DNA from: an uncultured Bacteroidales bacterium | Lineage (GTDB): Bacteria > Bacteroidota > Bacteroidia > Bacteroidales > UBA932 | Length of the DNA: 5,422 nt | Reading direction: 5' to 3' | Assembly (NCBI GenBank): GCA_946530505.1 | Contig: CAMNAD010000105.1 | Location: forward strand, 1-5,422 | In this document: piece by piece, positions 1 to 4,502 of the stretch | Numbering within the stretch: the stretch's first letter is position 1 | Layout: every line of letters starts with the position of its first letter | Notes under the pieces: model-generated | Told to the model about the DNA's origin: nothing | What the model saw: only the letters and a program-made list of their open reading frames with translations | Database searches by the model: none | Translations under genes and position numbers: made by a program

Positions 1-756
1 ATCCCCATCCGCACGGAGCAGGGGAGGGAGATACGCAAGGCCTTCGTGCCGGGAGAAGAGGGCTGGGTGATGATGTCGGCGGATTATTCCCAGATAGAAC
101 TAAGGGTGATGGCCCATCTCTGCGGAGACGAGCACCTGCGGCAGGCGTTCCGAGCAGGACTCGACATCCATGCCGCCACCGCCGCCAAGATTTTCGGCGT
201 TCCGGTGGAGGAGGTCAGCGCCGACCAGCGCCGCATGGCCAAGACCGCCAACTTCGGAATCATGTACGGGATTTCGTCCTTCGGGCTTGCCCAGAGGCTG
301 AAATGCTCGCGCACCGAGGCCAAAAAACTCATCGACGACTACTTCGCGTCCTTCCCTTCGATCCGTGCCTTCATCGACGGTACCCTGGCGAAGGCCCGCG
401 AAACCCTCTATACCGAAACGATGCTCGGGCGGAGGCGCTACATCCCCGACATCAATTCCAACAACGCCAACATCCGTTCCAATGCCGAGCGCAACGCGGT
501 GAATGCACCCATCCAGGGCACAGCCGCCGACATCATCAAACTTGCGATGATACGGGTTGAGGAGCGCCTCCGCAGGGAGGGCCTGAAGGCGAGGATGGTG
601 TTGCAGATTCACGATGAACTTTTGCTGGAAGTGCCTGAAGCGGAGATAGAAGCTGCAAAGGCAGTGCTGGTGGAAGAAATGCAAGGTGTAATGGAACTCA
701 GCGTTCCCTTGACTGTAGAATGCAATTATGGCAAAACCTGGCTCGAGGCCCACTAG
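1..756 (+). CDS. polA: DNA polymerase I, C-terminal polymerase domain (5'-truncated by window edge)
   Basis: This is the last 251 codons of family A DNA polymerase I, which fills gaps in repair and replaces RNA primers during lagging-strand synthesis. The reading frame is open from base 1, so the exonuclease domains and thumb lie upstream of the window. Seen directly, numbering from the first codon: an IPIRTEQGREIRKAF block at 1-15; motif A, DYSQIELR, from residue 28, whose Asp (nt 82-84) is the metal-binding aspartate; the fingers O-helix RRMAKTANFGIMYG with Arg77, Lys81, Phe85 and Tyr89 matching E. coli R754, K758, F762 and Y766; a conserved ERNAVNAPIQGTAADIIK segment; and motif C, HDE, at 204-206. 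All catalytic positions are intact. Phe at the O-helix position is the usual form that discriminates against dideoxynucleotides. The protein ends in GKTWLEAH, close to the conserved PolA terminus, so the stop is authentic. The last 29 nt overlap the sigma-factor gene. Confidence 0.97.
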   Translation: MPIRTEQGREIRKAFVPGEEGWVMMSADYSQIELRVMAHLCGDEHLRQAFRAGLDIHAATAAKIFGVPVEEVSADQRRMAKTANFGIMYGISSFGLAQRLKCSRTEAKKLIDDYFASFPSIRAFIDGTLAKARETLYTETMLGRRRYIPDINSNNANIRSNAERNAVNAPIQGTAADIIKLAMIRVEERLRREGLKARMVLQIHDELLLEVPEAEIEAAKAVLVEEMQGVMELSVPLTVECNYGKTWLEAH

Positions 757-1321
757 CGAACTGATCCGCCTGGCAATCATAGGAGACGGTGCAGCGTTCA
801 CCGAGCTCTGGGATACTCATATAGGATCCCTGCGTACCTACATCAAGAGCCGGATGAAGAATCTGGACGACTTTTACGTAGACGATATCTGCTCCAGGAG
901 CTTCGAAAAAGCTTTCCGGCAGATACGGAGTTATGATCCCTCCAAGAGCCAGTTTTCAACCTGGCTCACAAACATTGCTCACAACACCGCGCTCGACACC
1001 GTTCAGCAGGAAACCCGTTCCCACAAGCATCTGATATCCATCGACCAGAGCGCTTCCGCTGGTGCGGCAGCAAGTACAATAGGGAGCGATGAAGATACTC
1101 CTCTCGAATCCATAATCCGCGACGAAGACCAGGTACAGACCGAACAGTACATCGAAGGCCTGCCGGAACTCTACCGCAGGATTGCGCGTATGCGTCTGGT
1201 GGACGGGCTGCAGTACAGCGAGATAGCCGAAGAGACCGGCATCCCGCTCAACACGGTACGCACCCGTATCCGCAGGGCAAAAGAACAGATTGACAAAATG
1301 AAAACAGAAGAAACGATATGA
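728..1321 (+). CDS. ECF-type RNA polymerase sigma-70 family factor
   Basis: A 197-residue protein with the two-domain layout of extracytoplasmic-function sigma factors, which direct core RNA polymerase to alternative promoters. Region 2 spans about residues 12-100, including DDFYVDDICSRSFEKAFRQI (region 2.1-2.2) and FSTWLTNIAHNTALD, which fits the promoter-melting and -10 recognition segment. A Ser/Ala/acid-rich linker (about 101-142) follows. Region 4 (about 143-190) contains LPELYRRIARMRLVDGLQYSEIAEETGIPLNTVRTRIRRAKEQI, quoted here only as its helix-turn-helix core SEIAEETGIPLNTVRTRI. Start choice: ATG 728 lies inside polA in the +1 frame, and the next in-frame ATG (codon 43) would remove part of region 2, so 728 is the best start despite a weak ribosome-binding site. 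The stop overlaps the transporter start as ATGA. No anti-sigma gene lies beside it and no C-terminal sensor extension is present. The target promoters cannot be inferred. The family call is firm; the subgroup is not. Confidence 0.93.
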   Translation: MAKPGSRPTSELIRLAIIGDGAAFTELWDTHIGSLRTYIKSRMKNLDDFYVDDICSRSFEKAFRQIRSYDPSKSQFSTWLTNIAHNTALDTVQQETRSHKHLISIDQSASAGAAASTIGSDEDTPLESIIRDEDQVQTEQYIEGLPELYRRIARMRLVDGLQYSEIAEETGIPLNTVRTRIRRAKEQIDKMKTEETI

Positions 1322-2799
1322 GTACAAACAAGTCTTTCAAGTATTGGCAGTGGCGTACCATCATAGTGTCGATGGTGGTTTATGCCATCTATTATTTTGT
1401 AAGAAAGAATTTTTCCATCGCCATGCCCGGCCTTACGGCGGAATATGGCATCTCGAACACCAGTTTCGGTATAGTAATAGCCATAGGCTCGCTGATATAT
1501 GGCCTGAGCCGCTTCTTGAACGGCTTTGTGGTTGAGAGAGTCAGTCCCAAGACTTTTATGGGCATAGGGCTTATCCTTTGCGCAGCGGCCAATATCTGCT
1601 TCGGATTCGGCGTGGATCTGAGCTATTGGATCACAGGCGTGCATGAGGGACCCCAGTTTGTCAATATGCTCGTTCTTGTTATGGGAATCACCATAGTGCT
1701 GAACCAGTATTTCCAGGGTATGGGATTTCCTCCCTGCGCCCGTATGCTGCCGCAGTGGATCGCTCCCGGCGAACTTGCCACCAAAATGAGCATCTGGAAT
1801 ACTTCCCATTCCATCGGCGCATTCTGCGCCGTGGTTGTCTGCGGACTTTTGATGACCAATATGGGCGCTGATATGTCCGGCGACAGCAGTATTGTCGCCC
1901 GCATCACATCGAACCTTGCGGCCAGCATCAAGGGTTGGGACGGCCTTTCCGCCGCCGACCAGAGTTCCCGGGTAATGTCCTACGCCGCTCATTACGGAGC
2001 CTGGCGCTGGTGCTTCATAGTGCCTGCGATTGTGGCCCTCGGAGGCGCAATCCTGTGCTTCACGGGCCTGAAGGATACTCCTCAGAGCGTAGGTCTTCCC
2101 GAAATAGAGGAAACCCATACCGGCAAAGAGGCCACCGAAGGCAAGAAGGGAGCGCACGGAGCATTCCTCCGCCACATGGTGTTCTTCAACAAGTGGGTGG
2201 TGCTCTATGCGGTTGCAAATATCTTCGTGTACGTGCTCCGCATGGGCGTGCTCGACTGGGGCCCCAAATTCCTTACCGAAGACCGGGGAATGAATATCCA
2301 GGGCGCCGCCTGGTCGGTAGCCGTTTTTGAACTGACTGCCGTGTTCGGCACCATCTTCGCCGGCTGGGCGACCGATGCCATCTTCAAGGGCCGTGCCCAT
2401 CGTATGTGCTTGTTCTCTATGGTTGGATCGGTTGTCTTCCTGGGCCTCTTCGCCCTTGTGGATATGCCTGTAATCCTTTCTACCGTGGTGCTCGCCCTTG
2501 CCGGATTCTGCATCTACGGCCCTCAGGCCCTGATCGGAATCGGCGCTGCGAACCAGGCGACCAAGGAGGCATCCGCCACAGCAAACGGCCTCACCGGCAT
2601 CCTCGGATACGTCGGTTCGGCCCTCTCCGCCCTGGGCGTCGGCCTTATTGCAGACCATTTCGGATGGCGCGCTGTTTTCATCACCTTCCTCTGTGTCGGC
2701 GTGGTAGGCGCAATCATCTTCCTGCTTATGTGGGCCGCCCCGCGCGATGGTTATGAACGTTCCCGCAAATTCACCGAAAACTTCGCGAAGAATGACTGA
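1318..2799 (+). CDS. MFS transporter, organophosphate:phosphate antiporter (OPA) family, GlpT/UhpT-like
   Basis: A 493-residue inner-membrane protein with about 12 hydrophobic segments in two six-helix halves. Characterised OPA members (GlpT, UhpT, PgtP) exchange glycerol-3-phosphate, hexose phosphates or phosphoglycerates for phosphate, while UhpC is a sensor. Family marks seen: YYFVRKNFSIAMP in helix 1 (Arg29 matches substrate-binding Arg45 of E. coli GlpT), FQGMGFPPC at 132-140, WNTSH at 160-164 (His164 matches GlpT His165), DTPQSVGLPEIEE at 253-265 in the central loop, VYVLRMGVLDW at 304-314 (Arg308 matches GlpT Arg269), and IYGPQALIG plus GLTGILGYVGS in the C-terminal half. Both phosphate-binding arginines are present, so an organic phosphate substrate is likely, but which one cannot be told. 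By hand comparison with GlpT, the helix 3-4 and 5-6 periplasmic loops are longer by about 14 and 40 residues. The start forms ATGA with the sigma stop; the end overlaps the phosphatase start by 8 nt. It could be a sensor rather than a transporter. Confidence 0.93.
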   Translation: MSTNKSFKYWQWRTIIVSMVVYAIYYFVRKNFSIAMPGLTAEYGISNTSFGIVIAIGSLIYGLSRFLNGFVVERVSPKTFMGIGLILCAAANICFGFGVDLSYWITGVHEGPQFVNMLVLVMGITIVLNQYFQGMGFPPCARMLPQWIAPGELATKMSIWNTSHSIGAFCAVVVCGLLMTNMGADMSGDSSIVARITSNLAASIKGWDGLSAADQSSRVMSYAAHYGAWRWCFIVPAIVALGGAILCFTGLKDTPQSVGLPEIEETHTGKEATEGKKGAHGAFLRHMVFFNKWVVLYAVANIFVYVLRMGVLDWGPKFLTEDRGMNIQGAAWSVAVFELTAVFGTIFAGWATDAIFKGRAHRMCLFSMVGSVVFLGLFALVDMPVILSTVVLALAGFCIYGPQALIGIGAANQATKEASATANGLTGILGYVGSALSALGVGLIADHFGWRAVFITFLCVGVVGAIIFLLMWAAPRDGYERSRKFTENFAKND

Positions 2800-3628
2800 A
2801 GAACTTAAATCCAAACTGCTCAAGATCAAGCATGTAGCCCTCGACATGGACGGCACCATCTACTTGAGCAACACCATATTCCCTTTCACCCTCGACTTCC
2901 TTGCCAAACTCGGGAAAATGGGCATAGGCTACTCCTTCCTCACCAACAATCCGACGCGTTCGCTGGAAGATTATCTCGCGAAGCTGACGAAAATGGGCAT
3001 TAACGCGGAGAAGAAGCAGATGTACAGCACTGTGCCTGCCACCATCGACTTCATCAAGGCGAACTATCCTTCTGCCAGGAAGTTGTTCCTTCTTGGCACG
3101 CCTTCGATGATCAGTCAGTTCGAGGAAGCCGGATTCATCAGCACCGCAGATTCGGCAGATGACGTTCCGGACATTCTGGTGGTGGCTTTCGACCCTACGC
3201 TCGTTTATTCCCGCCTGTGCCGTGCCAGCTGGTGGGCGCAGCAGGGGATACCCTACATCGCAACGAATCCCGACCGCGTGTGCCCTACCGACCAGCCGAC
3301 CGTGCTGGTGGACTGCGGTTCGCTCTGCGCGTGCATCGAATATGCCACCGGGCGCAAGCCGGATACCGTCATAGGCAAGCCGGATCCTGCGATGATCGAG
3401 GGCATAGAGCATCGCTATAGCCTTGAGGCGGAAGAAATTGCGATGGTGGGAGACAGGATCTATACCGATGTCGAGTGTGCGTACAATGCGGGGGCTTTCG
3501 GGGTGCTGGTGCTCAGCGGAGAAACCACGCTCGAGGTCGCCCGGCAGTGGCCTCACGCTCCGTCGCTGATCTGCCGCGACATCGAGGAACTGGGTTGTTT
3601 ACTTGAGGAGGCTCACGGTCTATGCTGA
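2792..3628 (+). CDS. HAD superfamily class IIA phosphatase (NagD / p-nitrophenylphosphatase-like)
   Basis: A 278-residue soluble cytoplasmic hydrolase. HAD class IIA enzymes remove phosphate from small metabolites such as nucleotides, phosphoglycolate or sugar phosphates through an aspartyl-phosphate intermediate. All four motifs are visible: motif I DMDGT with nucleophile Asp18 and acid/base Asp20; motif II at Thr51 in FLTNNPTRS; the motif III lysine at Lys196 in GKPDPAMIEG; and motif IV VGDRIYTDVECAYNAG with Asp221 and Asp226 for magnesium. The segment between motifs II and III, including YIATNPDRVCPT (155-166), is the C2-type cap that sets substrate choice. Start: an in-frame ATG at 2747 would add 15 residues encoded deep inside the transporter gene. 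ATG 2792 gives the usual distance to motif I and a short 8-nt overlap, so it is preferred. The end overlaps rsmG by 7 nt. Position behind an OPA transporter hints at a role on an imported or derived phosphometabolite; the substrate is unknown. Confidence 0.93.
   Translation: MTEELKSKLLKIKHVALDMDGTIYLSNTIFPFTLDFLAKLGKMGIGYSFLTNNPTRSLEDYLAKLTKMGINAEKKQMYSTVPATIDFIKANYPSARKLFLLGTPSMISQFEEAGFISTADSADDVPDILVVAFDPTLVYSRLCRASWWAQQGIPYIATNPDRVCPTDQPTVLVDCGSLCACIEYATGRKPDTVIGKPDPAMIEGIEHRYSLEAEEIAMVGDRIYTDVECAYNAGAFGVLVLSGETTLEVARQWPHAPSLICRDIEELGCLLEEAHGLC
3605..3611 (+). promoter_or_regulatory. Strong Shine-Dalgarno sequence for rsmG
   Basis: GAGGAGG ends 10 nt before the rsmG ATG at 3622 and lies inside the end of the phosphatase gene. 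It matches the anti-Shine-Dalgarno sequence far better than anything in front of the other starts in this window, where Bacteroidota-style A-rich or nondescript leaders are seen. It supports ATG 3622 as the true start. GAGGAG also encodes Glu-Glu in the phosphatase, so part of the match may be coincidental. Confidence 0.5.
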
Positions 3629-4242
3629 TTCCGTCTGAACAGGATTTCGCGCAGGCTGTGGCTCTCTGGCGCGAGTGGAACGGGCGCATCAACGTCATCT
3701 CCCGCAAGGACGAAGACAATATCTTCGCCCATCACATCCTCCATTCCCTCGCCATTGCGCAGTATCTGGAGTTATTTTACCCCTCCGCGACGGGCAAAGA
3801 TTGTTTTCTGGACGTAGGAACCGGAGGAGGTTTCCCGGGGATTCCGTTGGCGATGGTGATGCCCTGGGCGAAGTTCACGCTGTGCGATTCGATAGGGAAG
3901 AAGGTGAAGGTTGCGCAGGCGGTTGCTGACGGCCTGGGGCTGCAGAATGTCGAATGCGTGAATGCGCGCGTGGAGAGTCTGCCGGGGCAGTGGGACTGGG
4001 TGGTGAGCCGTGCGGTCACGAGTCTCGAGAACTTCTATCCCTGGGTGAAAGGGCGTTTCCGCCGGAGCATACTCTACCTCAAAGGCGGCGACATCGATGC
4101 AGAAATAGCCGCAATGCAGAAAAAATACCATATTCCGACCGGGAATATTCGCAGCTGGAGAATAGATTCCTGGTTAAAAGACGAATATTTTGCAGAAAAA
4201 TTTGTAATTGAGGTTGGAAAAAACTACCTTTGCACTCCCTAA
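3622..4242 (+). CDS. rsmG: 16S rRNA (guanine-N7)-methyltransferase RsmG (GidB)
   Basis: A 206-residue cytoplasmic methyltransferase, the usual size for the family. RsmG uses S-adenosylmethionine to make m7G at G527 (E. coli numbering) in the 530 loop of 16S rRNA; loss of the family enzyme is known to give low-level streptomycin resistance. Visible marks: WREWNGRINVISRKDEDNI (16-34) and HHILHSLAIAQ, the typical N-terminal block; the SAM-binding glycine-rich loop FLDVGTGGGFPGIPLA (62-77); acidic Asp89 after the second strand (FTLCDSIGKK); NARVESL (114-120); VVSRAV (127-132) with the conserved Arg130; and LYLKGGDIDAEI near 151-162. The start overlaps the phosphatase stop by 7 nt and has a strong ribosome-binding site. 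The 3' end turns visibly AT-rich because a promoter for rpmH occupies the last 14 codons. Identity is secure. Confidence 0.96.
   Translation: MLIPSEQDFAQAVALWREWNGRINVISRKDEDNIFAHHILHSLAIAQYLELFYPSATGKDCFLDVGTGGGFPGIPLAMVMPWAKFTLCDSIGKKVKVAQAVADGLGLQNVECVNARVESLPGQWDWVVSRAVTSLENFYPWVKGRFRRSILYLKGGDIDAEIAAMQKKYHIPTGNIRSWRIDSWLKDEYFAEKFVIEVGKNYLCTP
4201..4232 (+). promoter_or_regulatory. Bacteroidetes-type housekeeping promoter for rpmH
   Basis: TTTG at 4201-4204 and TACCTTTG at 4225-4232 are separated by 20 nt. This matches both elements and the 19-21 nt spacing of the known Bacteroides promoter consensus (-33 TTTG, -7 TAnnTTTG) with no mismatch. The predicted transcript start is about 4238-4242, at the rsmG stop codon, leaving an A-rich leader of roughly 27 nt before the rpmH ATG. 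The whole promoter lies within rsmG coding sequence. It also serves as evidence for the phylum. Confidence 0.82.
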
Positions 4243-4267
4243 TACGAAAAATTAAAAGAATATAGAT

Positions 4268-4420
4268 ATGAAAAGGACATTTCAACCTTCCAACCGCAAG
4301 CGCGTCAACAAGCACGGCTTCCGTGAGCGCATGAGCACTCCCAACGGCCGTCGCGTACTTGCATCCCGCCGTGCACACGGACGCAAGAAACTTACCGTGT
4401 CTTCCGAAGACAGGTGGTAG
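4268..4420 (+). CDS. rpmH: 50S ribosomal protein L34
   Basis: A 50-residue, strongly basic protein starting MKRTFQPSNRKRVNKHGF and continuing with RERMSTPNGRRVLASRRAHGRKKLTV. This is the near-invariant pattern of bacterial L34, a small protein of the large ribosomal subunit that contacts 23S rRNA. The length fits; the C-terminal tail (SSEDRW) is the variable part of the family. The start at 4268 is fixed by the universal MKRTFQP beginning. No Shine-Dalgarno sequence is seen; the leader is A-rich (AAAAATTAAAAGAATATAG), as is common for highly expressed Bacteroidota genes. It has its own promoter at the end of rsmG and a terminator 20-odd nt after the stop, so it is probably mostly a single-gene transcript. 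The customary partner rnpA does not follow. Confidence 0.97.
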   Translation: MKRTFQPSNRKRVNKHGFRERMSTPNGRRVLASRRAHGRKKLTVSSEDRW

Positions 4421-4421
4421 T

Positions 4422-4440
4422 TTAACCTTATTTGGGTTAA
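4422..4440 (+). other. Small stem-loop directly after the rpmH stop
   Basis: TTAACC (4422-4427) can pair with GGTTAA (4435-4440) around a 7-nt TTATTTG loop. It begins two bases after the rpmH stop and sits immediately before the terminator hairpin. The stem is only 6 bp and mostly AT, so it is weak alone. It may protect the 3' end of the mRNA or be chance. Confidence 0.35.
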
Positions 4441-4441
4441 G

Positions 4442-4475
4442 AAAAGCGGTTGAATTCAATCTTCAATCGCTTTTT
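4442..4475 (+). terminator. Rho-independent terminator of rpmH
   Basis: AAAAGCGGTTGA (4442-4453) pairs with TCAATCGCTTTT (4463-4474) to give a 12-bp stem with one G-U pair, a 9-nt loop, and a run of five T (4471-4475) followed by CTGTT. The left arm starts with four A that pair with the T run, so an A-tract/U-tract structure could also work to some degree on the opposite strand. It separates rpmH from the peptidase gene. Confidence 0.8.
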
Positions 4476-4490
4476 CTGTTAAAAAATGCC

Positions 4491-4497
4491 TATATTG
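4491..4497 (+). promoter_or_regulatory. Possible weak -7 element for the S9 peptidase gene
   Basis: TATATTG resembles the Bacteroidetes -7 box TAnnTTTG with one T missing. It lies 5 nt before the ATG at 4503, so initiation from it would give a leaderless or nearly leaderless transcript. No TTTG is present at the -33 distance. This is a low-confidence candidate; the gene may instead depend on read-through from rpmH. Confidence 0.25.
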
Positions 4498-4502
4498 CGC
4501 TT

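Noticed and set aside
100..801. A 233-codon minus-strand frame opposite polA
   Set aside because: It is antisense to conserved polymerase motifs, has no recognisable domain, and no promoter or ribosome-binding site was seen.
1375..1410. AT-rich TATTATTTTG run in the 5' part of the transporter as an internal promoter
   Set aside because: The second base of the -7 box does not match, no downstream gene start needs it, and it encodes the conserved YYFV of helix 1.
2781..2790. Palindrome CTTCGCGAAG just before the phosphatase start as an operator or hairpin
   Set aside because: It is only 10 bp, lies in coding sequence, leaves a 3-bp stem as a hairpin, and has no second copy that I noticed.
2747..2791. 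An N-terminal extension of the HAD phosphatase from ATG 2747
   Set aside because: It would add 15 residues not typical of the family and a 53-nt overlap with the transporter. ATG 2792 fits the family and the short overlaps of neighbouring genes.
1171..2859. A 562-codon open frame on the minus strand opposite the transporter
   Set aside because: It lies antisense to a clear OPA transporter and the end of the sigma gene. Its translation is rich in His, Gly, Ala and Glu with no recognisable domain, as expected when a codon-biased gene is read backwards.
2771..3556. A 261-codon minus-strand frame opposite the HAD phosphatase
   Set aside because: It is a mirror of the phosphatase codons with Arg/His-rich low-information sequence and no family match.
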